A DNA stretch of 64,000 nucleotides from Acetobacterium sp. KB-1 (GTDB lineage: Bacteria > Bacillota > Clostridia > Eubacteriales > Eubacteriaceae), in contig NZ_CP030040.1 in NCBI RefSeq assembly GCF_003260995.1, forward strand, positions 3,023,176 through 3,087,175. The letters run 5' to 3'. Positions within the stretch are counted from its first letter, which is position 1. The number at the start of each line of letters is the position of its first letter. The position numbers and the translations under genes are program-made. Below, piece after piece: positions 9,625 through 18,865 of this stretch. Below the pieces are notes generated by a model. That model had not been told where the DNA came from and made no database searches. It saw nothing but the letters and a program-made list of their open reading frames with translations.

Positions 9625-10872
9625 ATGAAACGAAGACTGGCTGTTCTGGTGGGTGTTTTTGGTATGGCGGCGATATTATTCTTGGGTTCGGGTTGTAAAA
9701 AAGCAGTGATATCAAAGCCGGATACGGATGTGCTTAATTCTTTTGATACCTCAATGGTTGAAAAAACCAATGACTTTGGTTTTGCGCTTTATAAAAATCT
9801 AACTTCCAAAAATGAAAACAGCATGATTTCACCAGTGAGCATCTCCCTGGCATTGAATATGGCCTATAACGGTGCCGCCGGAGCAACCCGGGATGCCATG
9901 GCAGAGGTGCTAAATATTCAGGGAATTGATATTGAAAAGCTAAATAGCAACAATCGGGCCCTGATTTATTTTTTAACAGAGGCAGACCCCGAAGTGACCT
10001 TAAACGTTGCCAATTCCATCTGGATGACTGAGGATTTTGACTTTTCAGAAGTATTTTTGAAGATGGTCGGAAATGATTATCAGGCAGAGGCAAAAAAGCT
10101 GGATTTCTCAGATCCCAAGTCTGCCGATATGATTAATACATGGGTAAAAAACCAAACCAAGGGGACCATCAATCAGATTGTCAGCCCGCCGATTGACCCT
10201 GAAACCATCATGTTTTTGATAAATGCCGTTTATTTTAAGGGGGCCTGGACCAGCCCCTTTGAGAAGGAATTGACAACGGATCAATCATTTAAACAGGCTG
10301 ATGGACAGACTGTAACGGTGCCGACAATGTATCAGAGCGGTTCCTTTGACTATTTAAAAACATCTGATTTTCAGGCCTTACGGCTTCCCTATGGTGAAGA
10401 GCAGCAGATGGCGATGTTACTTTTTTTACCCAATGAAGAGTCGAGCCTCAGTGAATTTAAAAAGCAACTGAGTCAGGATAACTGGGCCCGTTGGAGCGGT
10501 CTTTTTGAAGAAAAAGAGGGTAGCCTGATGCTTCCGAAGTTCACTATGGAATATGAACAATCATTGAACCAGTCATTATCAGATATGGGCATGGGAATCG
10601 CTTTTGAACCGGGGAAAGCAGATTTTTCGGGGATGGCGATAGAAGGCGCGGGGACCGACATTTTTATCAGTGACGTTAAGCATAAGACCTTTATTCAGGT
10701 CGATGAAACGGGTACTGAGGCGGCGGCCGTGACCTCGGTGGAAGTTGGCGTCACCAGTATGCCAACATATGACTTTGAACTTAACTTTGACCGACCCTTT
10801 TTCTATGCGATAACGGATAGTGAAACCGGCGCCATTGTCTTTATGGGATCGGTGTTTGATCCAAGCAACTAA
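9625..10872 (+). CDS. Lipoprotein serpin (serine protease inhibitor)
   Basis: Serpin anchored outside the cell as a lipoprotein. The signal peptide ends in the lipobox LGSGC with Cys24. The serpin fold covers about 45-415 and ends in the family signature (DRPFFYAI, then GAIVFMGSV). The reactive-loop hinge starts at E361 and reads ETGTEAAAVTS, with Gly at P15, Thr at P14 and small residues at P12-P9, as in inhibitory serpins. Counting from P17 = E361 puts the cleaved bond at T377-S378. A small, neutral P1 would suit an elastase- or subtilisin-like target rather than a trypsin-like one (inference). An intrinsic terminator follows, so it is probably transcribed alone or as the last gene. Confidence 0.93.
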   Translation: MKRRLAVLVGVFGMAAILFLGSGCKKAVISKPDTDVLNSFDTSMVEKTNDFGFALYKNLTSKNENSMISPVSISLALNMAYNGAAGATRDAMAEVLNIQGIDIEKLNSNNRALIYFLTEADPEVTLNVANSIWMTEDFDFSEVFLKMVGNDYQAEAKKLDFSDPKSADMINTWVKNQTKGTINQIVSPPIDPETIMFLINAVYFKGAWTSPFEKELTTDQSFKQADGQTVTVPTMYQSGSFDYLKTSDFQALRLPYGEEQQMAMLLFLPNEESSLSEFKKQLSQDNWARWSGLFEEKEGSLMLPKFTMEYEQSLNQSLSDMGMGIAFEPGKADFSGMAIEGAGTDIFISDVKHKTFIQVDETGTEAAAVTSVEVGVTSMPTYDFELNFDRPFFYAITDSETGAIVFMGSVFDPSN

Positions 10873-10879
10873 TTAAATG

Positions 10880-10917
10880 TCCGGGGCTGTTCGGACTGAC
10901 AGCACCGGATGTTTTTT
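10880..10917 (+). terminator. Intrinsic terminator after the serpin gene
   Basis: Arms 10880-10890 and 10899-10909 form an 11-base stem with one mismatch around an 8-base loop, followed by six T from 10912. Confidence 0.8.
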
Positions 10918-10980
10918 CTTTGATTTTTTTAAGATTGCGCTCTATTTATAAGGAATTGATAGGGAAATCCCATAAAAACA

Positions 10981-11009
10981 TTGCCAATTTGCGTATAAAA
11001 AAGTAAACT
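10981..11009 (+). promoter_or_regulatory. Sigma-A-type promoter for uppP
   Basis: TTGCCA at 10981-10986 and TAAACT at 11004-11009, separated by 17 bases, about 100 bases before the start codon of uppP. Elements are near consensus. Confidence 0.55.
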
Positions 11010-11107
11010 TAGTGATGTGAGTTGATTAATTGTTTCACTGAAATGTAATCGCAATGATGCGTTCCCGAGACAAACGACTTAAAACGACAGACAAAAGAGA
11101 GGGAAAA

Positions 11108-11938
11108 ATGGGATTTTTGGAAATTTTAAAAGCAATTTTTCTGGGGATTGTCGAAGGTATCACCGAGTGGCTACCGATTAGCAGTACCGGACATATGATA
11201 TTGGTGGATGATTTTATAAAGCTTAATATGTCAGAGCCATTTATCGAAATGTTTTTGTATGTGATTCAATTAGGCGCAATTTTAGCGGTGGTTTATATCT
11301 ATTGGCATAAGCTGGTGCCGATAACGTTTAAAAATAAAAAGATAATAATTAGAAAAAACACTGTTATTCTGTGGTCGAAAATTGCAGTGGCATGTATTCC
11401 TGGAGTTTTGGCCTACTTACTGCTGGATCGCCTGTTTGATACCTACTTTATGAATTCCATTACCGTTTCGGCGATGTTGGTTCTATACGGGGTTTTATTT
11501 ATTGTCATTGAAAACTATCATAAAAAACGCAAGCCGGAAGTGGTCAAATTATCTGAGCTTAGTTATAAACAGGCCTTACAGATTGGCGCTTTTCAGGCCT
11601 TATCGATTGTACCGGGGACATCCCGTTCCGGAGTAACGATTCTTGGCGGGATAATTTTGGGAACATCCCGAACGGTGGCGGCAGAATTTACTTTTTTTAT
11701 GGCCGTTCCGGTAATGTTTGGGATCAGCTTTTTAAAGCTGATTAAGTTCGGTTTTGCTTTTACCCTCTGGGAAGTGGTGATCCTATTAATCGGGATGATC
11801 GCTGCCTTTATCACTTCCGTCGTGGCAATTAAGTTCTTAATGACCTATATCAAAAAGCATGACTTCAAAATATTTGGCTGGTACCGTATTGTCTTGGGCG
11901 TGATCGTCTTACTGTATTTCTTTATCACCGGTAAGTAG
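11108..11938 (+). CDS. uppP: Undecaprenyl-diphosphate phosphatase (UppP/BacA)
   Basis: Integral membrane phosphatase that recycles undecaprenyl diphosphate to the monophosphate carrier used for peptidoglycan export; high dosage gives bacitracin resistance. Both conserved regions are present: EGITEWLPISSTGH near residue 16 and PGTSRSG near the middle. Several hydrophobic helices are visible, and the length (276) matches the family. The frame is open from an ATG at 11054, but I chose 11108 because GAGAGGG lies just upstream and the protein then begins MGFLEILKAIFLG, as family members do. It stands between a terminator upstream and an unrelated ferredoxin gene downstream. Confidence 0.95.
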   Translation: MGFLEILKAIFLGIVEGITEWLPISSTGHMILVDDFIKLNMSEPFIEMFLYVIQLGAILAVVYIYWHKLVPITFKNKKIIIRKNTVILWSKIAVACIPGVLAYLLLDRLFDTYFMNSITVSAMLVLYGVLFIVIENYHKKRKPEVVKLSELSYKQALQIGAFQALSIVPGTSRSGVTILGGIILGTSRTVAAEFTFFMAVPVMFGISFLKLIKFGFAFTLWEVVILLIGMIAAFITSVVAIKFLMTYIKKHDFKIFGWYRIVLGVIVLLYFFITGK

Positions 11939-11978
11939 GCTGATTTGAAATTTCACTTGATATTGAAAGGAAGATAGA

Positions 11979-12800
11979 ATGATAAAAATCGATCAGGAAA
12001 AATGTGTTGGTTGTGGTGCATGTGTTGAGGATTGTTTCCCCAATGATATTGTTTTAAAAGAGGATAAGGCTGCGCCACTGAATCGAACATGCATAAAGTG
12101 CGGACACTGCATTGCCATCTGCCCGGTTGATGCGGTGAGTATCAGCGATTATGATATGGCAGAGGTTAAAGATTATCAGACCGACAGCTTTGATATCACA
12201 CCGGATAACCTGCTGAATTATATTAAGTTCAGACGTTCGGTCCGTCAGTTTACAGATCAACCCATTGAGAAGGAAAAAATTGAGCAGATTATTGAAGCAG
12301 GACGTTTTACCCCAACGGGTAGCAATAGTCAGAATGTTTCATATATTGTGGTTCAGGATGAGATACGGAAGCTGACCGGACTGGGACTTGAAGGGCTGAA
12401 TAAACTGGGAAAAAATATTTTAGAGGATAAACAAAACAAAAATACATTATTTAAATATTATGCAAAACGCTGGATGAAAATGTATGAAGATTATTTGGCT
12501 GATCCCGAATTACCCACAAGCCTTTTTTTTAAAGCCAAGGGCTTGATTTTAGTGGTCTCTGAAACGCCTATAAATGCAGGATTAGCGGCCAACTCGATGG
12601 AATTGATGACTCATGCCCAGGGATTGGGAATGTTTTACAGTGGTTTCTTTGTGAGGGCAGCTTATGGCAATCCCAAAATCAAAGCCTTTTTGGGTATTGA
12701 TGAAAGCAAAGAGGTGATTGCCTGTCTGGTTATGGGATATCCCGATGTTAAATACCAAAGAACAGTGCCCCGAAAAAAAGCGGAAGTGTCCTGGCGATAA
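11979..12800 (+). CDS. Ferredoxin-nitroreductase fusion protein
   Basis: Flavoprotein with an N-terminal 2[4Fe-4S] ferredoxin domain (about 1-60; motifs CVGCGACVEDC and CIKCGHCIAIC, each followed by Pro) and a C-terminal FMN nitroreductase-like domain (about 70-265, beginning FRRSVRQFTDQPI). Such fusions are common in strict anaerobes and are thought to pass electrons from ferredoxin to an unknown substrate through FMN. The real substrate cannot be read from sequence. The start has GAAAGGAAG upstream. Neighbours (UppP, ABC transporter) give no clear functional hint. Confidence 0.88.
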   Translation: MIKIDQEKCVGCGACVEDCFPNDIVLKEDKAAPLNRTCIKCGHCIAICPVDAVSISDYDMAEVKDYQTDSFDITPDNLLNYIKFRRSVRQFTDQPIEKEKIEQIIEAGRFTPTGSNSQNVSYIVVQDEIRKLTGLGLEGLNKLGKNILEDKQNKNTLFKYYAKRWMKMYEDYLADPELPTSLFFKAKGLILVVSETPINAGLAANSMELMTHAQGLGMFYSGFFVRAAYGNPKIKAFLGIDESKEVIACLVMGYPDVKYQRTVPRKKAEVSWR

Positions 12801-12844
12801 GGCGATCAGCCTGATACTAATACAGTTTAAACACGAGGTGAAAG

Positions 12845-13465
12845 ATGGCTTATCTGGAATTCCGAAATATTCAGTTAAAATTCGATGAGCGGATGATTTT
12901 TTCCGGTTTTAATCTGGCCATCGAGCGCCATGAAAAAGTTCTTTTTTGTGCTCCCTCGGGCCGGGGGAAGACCAGTCTGGTAAAAATGCTGCTGGGATTT
13001 GTGGCGCCTGATCGCGGCGAAATTTTAGTCGATGGGACCAAACTGACAGGTATAACGGTGAATCAGATTCGTAGCAAAATTTCCTACGTCAGTCAGGATG
13101 CCGATATTCCCAAGGGAATTGTCAGAGATGTGTTTGAAGAGGTATTTAAATTTGAGGCAAACCGTCATCTAAGTTATAATGTTGAGCGATTGCAAAATTA
13201 CTGGCTTGATGCGATGTCCCTGCCTAAAGATACCCTCGAAAAAAATGTCGATACCCTTTCTGGCGGCGAACGGCAGCGGTTGGCTCTAATTTTAGGCATT
13301 CTTCTGGATCGGGATATCTGGATTTTGGATGAAATCACCACCGGCTTAGATCTGGAACTCAAGACAAAAATGGTGGACTTGGTACTCGGTTATGACAAAA
13401 CCATTTTAGTGGTTTCCCACGATGATATTTATAAGAATCAGGGACTAAGGGAGGTAAGTTGGTAA
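12845..13465 (+). CDS. ABC transporter ATP-binding protein (FetA/YbbL-like)
   Basis: Short (206-residue) ABC ATPase. Walker A is CAPSGRGKTSL, the signature is LSGGERQRLAL and Walker B is IWILDEITTGLD, so it should hydrolyse ATP. It lies immediately before a UPF0014-type permease, the same pairing as E. coli FetA-FetB (YbbL-YbbM), which is linked to iron export and peroxide resistance. That function is carried over from the family, not shown by this sequence. The start has GAGGTGAAAG upstream. The stop codon overlaps the permease start. Confidence 0.88.
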   Translation: MAYLEFRNIQLKFDERMIFSGFNLAIERHEKVLFCAPSGRGKTSLVKMLLGFVAPDRGEILVDGTKLTGITVNQIRSKISYVSQDADIPKGIVRDVFEEVFKFEANRHLSYNVERLQNYWLDAMSLPKDTLEKNVDTLSGGERQRLALILGILLDRDIWILDEITTGLDLELKTKMVDLVLGYDKTILVVSHDDIYKNQGLREVSW

Positions 13466-14238
13466 TGGGCGTTCAGGAAATCCCTTTTTACACCCCTCTA
13501 TATCTGCTGATCTTTGTTTTACCAATGGCCATTATCAATTACAAACTGGGGATCGGGCTGAATAAACGGATTATATATTCCCTGTTTCGAATGACGATCC
13601 AACTGGTTCTGGTGGGTTTTTTTCTGCAGTACATCTTCTTATTTAACAACCTTTGGGTTAATTCGGCCTATGTTTTGTTTATGATCGGGGCGGCGGGGTT
13701 GTCCACCGTTAAAACCTGCGGATTGACCATCAAAAATCAGTTATTGCCGATTGTAATTGGGTTTGGCATTCCCAATCTGGTGATGATTCTCTTTATTAAT
13801 CAATTTGTTATCGGTCTTTCAAATATCTTCGATGCCCAATATTATATTCCTCTGATGGGGATGCTCTTGGGCAATAGTTTAAGCGGAAACATCATTGGCA
13901 TCAATACCTTTTATACCGGGTTAAGACAAAATGAACGGCAGTACCACTATCGGCTGGCTTTGTCTGCCAATCAGTGGGAATCCACCCTGCCCTGGTATAA
14001 AGAAGCCATCGTCGCCTGTATGAATCCGATTATTGCTTCCACCGAAACCATTGGTCTGGTCTCCTTGCCGGGTATGATGACCGGTCAGATTCTCGGCGGT
14101 TCGATGCCGATGACCGCCATCGTCTATCAGATTGTGATTATGGGTGCGATTCTGATCTCCCGATATTTCGGGATTCACTTCTCAATTTTACTAACCCGGA
14201 AGAAAGCCTTTGACGATTATGATCGCTTAAGCCTTTAG
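13465..14238 (+). CDS. ABC permease, UPF0014/FetB family
   Basis: Polytopic membrane protein with about seven hydrophobic helices, of the UPF0014 (FetB/YbbM) family. It pairs with the ATPase just upstream to form a candidate metal exporter. I chose the ATG at 13465, which overlaps the ATPase stop by one base (TAATG) and lies about ten bases after GGGAGG. A TTG two codons earlier (13459) is also in frame but would sit only four bases from that ribosome site. Family features include 'GMLLGNSLSGN' and 'LPGMMTGQILGG' in the central helices. Confidence 0.88.
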   Translation: MGVQEIPFYTPLYLLIFVLPMAIINYKLGIGLNKRIIYSLFRMTIQLVLVGFFLQYIFLFNNLWVNSAYVLFMIGAAGLSTVKTCGLTIKNQLLPIVIGFGIPNLVMILFINQFVIGLSNIFDAQYYIPLMGMLLGNSLSGNIIGINTFYTGLRQNERQYHYRLALSANQWESTLPWYKEAIVACMNPIIASTETIGLVSLPGMMTGQILGGSMPMTAIVYQIVIMGAILISRYFGIHFSILLTRKKAFDDYDRLSL

Positions 14239-14347
14239 GTGAGCACAAAATATTCCCGTTAGTGAAATAATTAGTTCATTTATTTCTACCGCTCGTCGTG
14301 ATAAAATAGTAAAATATTGAATCCGTTTAAAAATTGTGAGGTAGTAG

Positions 14348-15622
14348 ATGTCCGATAAAGATTTAACACCCTGTACAGTCATTGAATATATAAAAGCATA
14401 CACGGGTATTTTTCCGGCTGGTGCCAGACTTGAGGTTTATGAGGTTGGCGGCGGCGAGGACGACGGCGATGGCTTTGTCAACCATATTTATCGGGTCTGG
14501 GATGAAACTGGAAAGTCCGTCATTCTCAAACAGGCAAAACCCTACCTGAAGGCGTTCGGCGAAGGGGTTCCCCTGACCGCCAAACGCAACCAGCTTGAAT
14601 CCGAAATCATCAAACTAAGAGCGGCCATTACTCCCGAGTACCTGCCCCAAATGTATCACCTCGATCCCGAAAATAATCTCTTTGTTTATGAGGATTGCGG
14701 ACGGCTTAAGATTATGCGCTTTGAATTGATCAAGGGAAAGTCTTTCCCTAAATTTCCAGAACAGATGGGCGAATTCCTGGCCAAATCAAATTTCTATACT
14801 TCTGAGATTTACTTGGATCAAATTGATCATAAGGTTTTGGAATGCAAATTTATGAATCCCGAGATGCGGGTTATTATGGAAACCATTCTGTTTTTGCGGG
14901 AATCTTTTATTGAGGAAGGTGTAGTGGATCTGCCACCGGGAGATCCTAGCCATCTGGCCATGAGTGATTTACTCTGGGAAAAACGGGAGCTGCGGATTGA
15001 ACTGCTTAAACTCCGGGGTATTTTTATGAAGAAAAGCGAATGTCTGGTTCATGGCGATCTGCACACCTCCAACATTATGATTGGTGACAACGAGATGAAA
15101 ATCATCGATATGGAATACCCTTTTATGGGCCCATCCTCATCTGATACCGGCTATCTTCTGGGAAATCTGGTTTATGAATATATTGCCTGGTTCCACCATG
15201 AAGAAGGAACTAAAGCGTCCCGGAAAGCTTATCGTCAGGAAATGCTGGGGTATATAAAAGGCTTGATCACAGCATATCAGCGGGTTTATTGTGCATGCTG
15301 GGATCAGGATGCCAAGCCCATGTATCGGGAATATACCGAATATCGGGATGATTTGCTACGAACCTATATCAAAGAGGTTTGTGGTTTTACCGGTTGTCAG
15401 ATTGTTAGTCGGGTGGGCGGAATTGTGCCCCTGCCGGATTTTGATGTGCTTAAAAATCCAGTTAGTCGGAACTGTGCCAGACGTCTGGCACTGCTGATTG
15501 CTGATGCGCTGATTATGAAACGGGAAGAGATGGAATCGGCGGATGATATTATTTCGTTAATAGAAATCATAACCTATCGATATTTTGACGTGATGAAGGC
15601 GTTAAAAGATCGGGATAAATAA
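14348..15622 (+). CDS. mtnK: S-methyl-5-thioribose kinase-like protein (MtnK family)
   Basis: Aminoglycoside-phosphotransferase-fold kinase, best matching MtnK, which phosphorylates methylthioribose at the entry to the methionine salvage pathway. The catalytic loop is VHGDLHTSNIM and the metal-binding region is IIDMEYPFMGPSS, followed by DTGYLLGNL, typical of MtnK. Length (424) fits. No mtnA or other salvage gene is next to it, but methionine synthesis genes (metY, metA) lie convergently 0.8 kb away. Related choline or sugar kinases of the same fold are the main alternative. A strong terminator follows. Confidence 0.75.
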   Translation: MSDKDLTPCTVIEYIKAYTGIFPAGARLEVYEVGGGEDDGDGFVNHIYRVWDETGKSVILKQAKPYLKAFGEGVPLTAKRNQLESEIIKLRAAITPEYLPQMYHLDPENNLFVYEDCGRLKIMRFELIKGKSFPKFPEQMGEFLAKSNFYTSEIYLDQIDHKVLECKFMNPEMRVIMETILFLRESFIEEGVVDLPPGDPSHLAMSDLLWEKRELRIELLKLRGIFMKKSECLVHGDLHTSNIMIGDNEMKIIDMEYPFMGPSSSDTGYLLGNLVYEYIAWFHHEEGTKASRKAYRQEMLGYIKGLITAYQRVYCACWDQDAKPMYREYTEYRDDLLRTYIKEVCGFTGCQIVSRVGGIVPLPDFDVLKNPVSRNCARRLALLIADALIMKREEMESADDIISLIEIITYRYFDVMKALKDRDK

Positions 15623-15630
15623 AACCGCAA

Positions 15631-15660
15631 AAACTCAAGTGATTTTCCACTTGAGTTTTT
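15631..15660 (+). terminator. Intrinsic terminator after the MtnK-like gene
   Basis: Perfect 10-base stem (15632-15641 with 15648-15657), six-base loop, then a T tract. Confidence 0.85.
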
Positions 15661-15925
15661 TGTTTGCAAAAGCTGACCACGGCATGTTTATTTTTTAAAT
15701 AATGTGGTAAAATAATTACAAAAATAGGTTGGAATGTCTCTTTGAAAAAAAAGGAGGTTAAGCGAAATACGGGGATTTTATAAAGAGTGGCTAAGCCGCT
15801 GGAAAACTAAAGTGAAATCGGTTGCAAACGCGACTGTCAGGTCATCGGGCAGAGACGGGGAATTTTGTGCTTAGCAGGATGTTTTAGCTGTTCGTGTAAA
15901 AATAATCATACAGGAGGAAAAAGTC
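15661..15925 (+). ncRNA. Possible structured leader RNA before a small lipoprotein gene
   Basis: This 265-base stretch has no credible gene but unusual self-complementarity. Two hairpins are visible: 15786-15800 (AGTGGC/GCCGCT) and about 15820-15833 (GTTGC/GCGAC, loop AAAC). Outer strands can pair: TAAGCGAAAT near 15766 with ATTTTGTGCTTA near 15860-15872, and GTCTCT near 15736 with AGAGAC near 15850. The motif ACGGGGA occurs on both sides. It matches no riboswitch I can name (cobalamin, cyclic di-GMP, SAM, glycine, guanidine considered). I cannot fold it here, so this is a suggestion only. Confidence 0.3.
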
Positions 15926-16345
15926 ATGAAAAAAAATAAATTAGCACCATCTCTATTGGCAATAACGATTATCTTGGTTTCAGTGCTTTTTATGGGGGCG
16001 AGTTGTAGTGCAACAACTGCTAAGGTTAGCAATGCTGTGATGACCACAAGCGTGGACGACAACTCCATGCCCACGGATACAGTCACTGAGTTTCCGGTCA
16101 ATACCGATGTGTACGTGGCGGCAGAACTGCACAACGCACCGGATGATACTAATATCACTTTTATCTGGTTTTTTGAAGGGCAGGAAGTCGATTCCGTTAC
16201 CATCAATAACGGCGACGTCAGCGATGCACCACTATGGGGGATTCTTCCGGCAGAACTGGTAACAAAACCAGGGTATTATGGGGTGGAGATTTATATTGAT
16301 GACCGGGAAGATCCGGACACGAAAACAGAATTCACGGTTAAATAA
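15926..16345 (+). CDS. Small secreted lipoprotein of unknown function
   Basis: A 139-residue protein with a lipoprotein signal peptide ending MGASC (Cys27). The mature part is acidic and beta-rich; 'VYVAAELHNAPDDTNITFIWFFEG' -type spacing (split here across residues about 75-98) suggests an Ig-like beta sandwich. I do not recognise a named family. The start has AGGAGGAAAAA upstream. It is monocistronic: a long leader precedes it and a bidirectional terminator separates it from metA on the other strand. Confidence 0.8.
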   Translation: MKKNKLAPSLLAITIILVSVLFMGASCSATTAKVSNAVMTTSVDDNSMPTDTVTEFPVNTDVYVAAELHNAPDDTNITFIWFFEGQEVDSVTINNGDVSDAPLWGILPAELVTKPGYYGVEIYIDDREDPDTKTEFTVK

Positions 16346-16348
16346 AAA

Positions 16349-16376
16349 AAAAGCGCAGGCCATCCTGCGCTTTTAA
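16349..16376. terminator. Bidirectional terminator between lipoprotein gene and metA
   Basis: Stem of 11 bases (16349-16359 with 16364-16374), four-base loop, A-rich on the left and T-rich on the right, serving both convergent genes. Confidence 0.85.
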
Positions 16377-16383
16377 AATACCC

Positions 16384-17304
16384 TTAAAATGCGGCATCTG
16401 ATAATTCATAAGGTGTTTCCTGATAAACGTAGTAATTCAGCCAGTTACTGAATAACAGGTTGGCATGGCCCCGCCAGCGCACGACCGGGGGTTTTGTGGG
16501 GTCATCATTGGGGTAATAGTTGATGGGGACATTAATCGGTTTACCCTGGGAAACATCCCGGTCATATTCACCCTTTAAGGTTTCCGGGTCATATTCACTA
16601 TGTCCGGTAACAAAAATCTGGCGGCCGTTTTGAGCTGTGGCAATATAAACCCCGGCATCAATGGACGATGCCATGACCTCCAGATCTGGGTGGGCATCAA
16701 TGAGTTCCCGGTGAATCCCAGTATGTCGGGAGTGGGGAACATAGAAGCTGTCATCAAAACCCCGGAAGAGTTTAACATAGCGGTGTTCCAGATGGTGTTC
16801 AAAAACGCCAAAGGCTTTTTGCGGTAATAAGTACTTTTGAATGCCATAGTGATAATAAAGTCCGGCCTGAGCGCCCCAGCAGATATGCAGGGTGGAAAAA
16901 ACACTGGTTTTACTCCATTCCATAATTTCGGTGAGCTCATCCCAATAATCCACGGCTTCAAACGCCAGGGTTTCAATGGGGGCTCCAGTGATAATCAGTC
17001 CATCAAAACGCTGTTCCCGGATCTCCTCAAAGTAACAATAGAAAGAGCCTAAATGTTCGGAAGAGGTATTTTTGCTCGCATAGGTTTTGGTTTGCAGCAG
17101 GGTTACCTCGATTTGCAGCGGGGTGTTTCCCAATAACCGCAGGAGCTGGGTTTCGGTGGTGATTTTGGTGGGCATTAAATTAAGGATTACGATTTTAAGT
17201 GGGCGGATATCCTGATGACTGGCCCGGTCGGAATCCATCACAAAGATGTTTTCATCGGTTAAAATTTGACTGGCGGGCAGGTCGGTGGGTATTTTGATGG
17301 GCAT
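16384..17304 (-). CDS. metA: Homoserine O-acetyltransferase (MetA family)
   Basis: Activates homoserine for methionine synthesis. Catalytic residues are in the exact family positions: Cys142 (ICWGAQAG), His235 and Glu237 (GHSEYD). Residue 111 is Glu (GAPIETL). In this family Glu111 marks use of acetyl-CoA, while E. coli succinyltransferase has Gly there, so the product should be O-acetylhomoserine. This fits its operon partner, an O-acetylhomoserine sulfhydrylase 26 bases upstream. Length (306) is normal. The start has GGAGG upstream. Transcription probably begins at the promoter before metY. Confidence 0.95.
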   Translation of the reverse strand: MPIKIPTDLPASQILTDENIFVMDSDRASHQDIRPLKIVILNLMPTKITTETQLLRLLGNTPLQIEVTLLQTKTYASKNTSSEHLGSFYCYFEEIREQRFDGLIITGAPIETLAFEAVDYWDELTEIMEWSKTSVFSTLHICWGAQAGLYYHYGIQKYLLPQKAFGVFEHHLEHRYVKLFRGFDDSFYVPHSRHTGIHRELIDAHPDLEVMASSIDAGVYIATAQNGRQIFVTGHSEYDPETLKGEYDRDVSQGKPINVPINYYPNDDPTKPPVVRWRGHANLLFSNWLNYYVYQETPYELSDAAF

Positions 17305-17330
17305 ATTTTTACCTCCGGGTAATAAAATTA

Positions 17331-18611
17331 TCAGACTTTAGCCAAAGCCTGATCCAAATCAGCTAAAATATCGTCGCTATGTTCCAGCCCGATGGACAAA
17401 CGGATCATGTCTTCGGTAACACCGGCAGCAATGAGATCGTCGCCGGAAAGCTGTTGATGGGTGGTGGTAGCCGGATGGATAACCAGGGACTTGGCATCGG
17501 CCACGTTGGCCAGATGTGTAAACAGGCTCAGGCTGTCAATGAATTTCCGGGCAGCTTCAATGCCGCCTTTGATCCCAAAGGTAAAAATAGAGCCGGGACC
17601 TTTTTTAAAGTACTCTTCGGAAAGATTCTTGTAGGGGTTATCAGGCAGTGAGGGGTAGTTAACCCAGGTAACTTTCGGATGGTCACTTAAAAACGCCACT
17701 ACTTTTTGGGTGTTTTCCAGATGCCGATCCAGTCGCAGTGATAGGGTTTCCAGACCCTGTAAAAGCAGGAAGGCATTAAACGGACTGATGCAGGCGCCAG
17801 TATCCCGGAGTAGCTGAACCCGGGCTTTGACAATAAAGGCGGCAGCGCCGATGTCAGTCGCGTAGGTAATGCCGTGGTAGCTGGAGTCCGGGGTGGTAAA
17901 TACCGGGAAGCGGCCGCTACCGGCCCAGTCAAAGGTGCCACCATCAACGATCAGGCCACCGATAGTAGTACCGTGGCCGCCGATAAATTTGGTGGCCGAA
18001 TAAACCACAATGTCCGCACCAAAATCCAGGGGTTTAAATAAATAAGGCGTGGCAAAGGTATTATCAACGATCAGCGGCAGACCATTATCATGGGCGATTT
18101 TGGCAACCGCCTTGACATCACAAATATTAATAGCCGGATTACCTAAGGACTCGATATAAATAGCCTTGGTATTTTCGTTAATGGCAGTTCGAAAACGCTC
18201 AGGATCATCCGGGTTAACAAAAGTGGTGTTAATGCCAAGCCGGGGCAGGGTGGCACTTAACAGATTGTAGGTGCCCCCGTAAAGGGTGGACGCGGCAACC
18301 AGTTCATCACCGGTACCGGCGATGTTTAGAATTGTTGCGGTAATGGCGGCCGATCCGGAAGCAAAAGCCAGAGCACCAACACCGCCTTCCAAAAGAGCCA
18401 TTCGTTCTTCCAAAACATTAGTGGTGGGGTTCATGATCCGGGTATAAATATTACCGGGTTCTTCTAATCCAAAAAGGCGCTGGGCGTGTTCGCTATTATC
18501 AAAAACATATGAGGTCGTCTGATAAATGGGAACAGCCACCGCGTGAGTGGTAGGATCTGGGTTTTGCCCCCCATGTAGTTGAAGGGTTTCAAATTTTCGG
18601 GTATCTTTCAT
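17331..18611 (-). CDS. metY: O-acetylhomoserine sulfhydrylase (MetY)
   Basis: PLP enzyme of the Cys/Met metabolism family that joins O-acetylhomoserine and sulfide to homocysteine. PLP-binding Lys208 lies in [14 protein letters not shown]. The N-terminal region has TTSYVF and the tetramer motif YTRIMNPT. At 426 residues it matches MetY rather than the shorter MetB/MetC. It is the first gene of the metY-metA operon, with AAAGGAG before the ATG, a consensus promoter about 75 bases further up and an inverted repeat between them. Confidence 0.95.
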   Translation of the reverse strand: MKDTRKFETLQLHGGQNPDPTTHAVAVPIYQTTSYVFDNSEHAQRLFGLEEPGNIYTRIMNPTTNVLEERMALLEGGVGALAFASGSAAITATILNIAGTGDELVAASTLYGGTYNLLSATLPRLGINTTFVNPDDPERFRTAINENTKAIYIESLGNPAINICDVKAVAKIAHDNGLPLIVDNTFATPYLFKPLDFGADIVVYSATKFIGGHGTTIGGLIVDGGTFDWAGSGRFPVFTTPDSSYHGITYATDIGAAAFIVKARVQLLRDTGACISPFNAFLLLQGLETLSLRLDRHLENTQKVVAFLSDHPKVTWVNYPSLPDNPYKNLSEEYFKKGPGSIFTFGIKGGIEAARKFIDSLSLFTHLANVADAKSLVIHPATTTHQQLSGDDLIAAGVTEDMIRLSIGLEHSDDILADLDQALAKV

Positions 18612-18665
18612 TGCTTTCTCCTTTGGATTTTTGGGATTCTATTGCAGTGAATTTCATTACATATC

Positions 18666-18679
18666 ATTCCAGTAGGAAT
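18666..18679 (-). promoter_or_regulatory. Inverted repeat (possible operator) downstream of the metY promoter
   Basis: ATTCC-tact-GGAAT, a perfect five-base inverted repeat about seven bases after the -10 box. Its place suits a repressor. The spacing and sequence recall sites of sulfur regulators of the CymR type, but that assignment is a guess. Confidence 0.4.
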
Positions 18680-18686
18680 TATAAGC

Positions 18687-18715
18687 AATATAACACGAAT
18701 CGTGAACCTTGTCAA
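18687..18715 (-). promoter_or_regulatory. Sigma-A promoter of metY-metA
   Basis: On the minus strand TTGACA (18715-18710), 17-base spacer, TATATT (18692-18687). Near-perfect consensus. Confidence 0.8.
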
Positions 18716-18764
18716 TACGTGAAATCAAAGAACAAAAAATTAACAGAAAATCAGAACTATTTAT

Positions 18765-18793
18765 TTGACATTAGTAAAATTTAAGTCTATAAT
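18765..18793 (+). promoter_or_regulatory. Sigma-A promoter of the aromatic leader / DAHP synthase operon
   Basis: TTGACA at 18765-18770, 17-base spacer, TATAAT at 18788-18793: full consensus at both boxes. Transcription would start about 65-70 bases before the leader-peptide gene. Confidence 0.85.
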
Positions 18794-18865
18794 AAATCAA
18801 AATACACGTTGCAGTTTTTATGTTTAGTAGAAATTTGTTTTCTTATGTGTCCTGAGAGGAATATC

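Noticed and set aside
15661-15925. Cyclic di-GMP or cobalamin riboswitch before the small lipoprotein
   Set aside because: The diagnostic motifs of both classes are missing, so it is listed only as an unassigned structured leader.
18612-18760. SAM riboswitch or T-box upstream of metY
   Set aside because: Neither the SAM-I core nor a T-box sequence is present; only a promoter and a short inverted repeat are seen.
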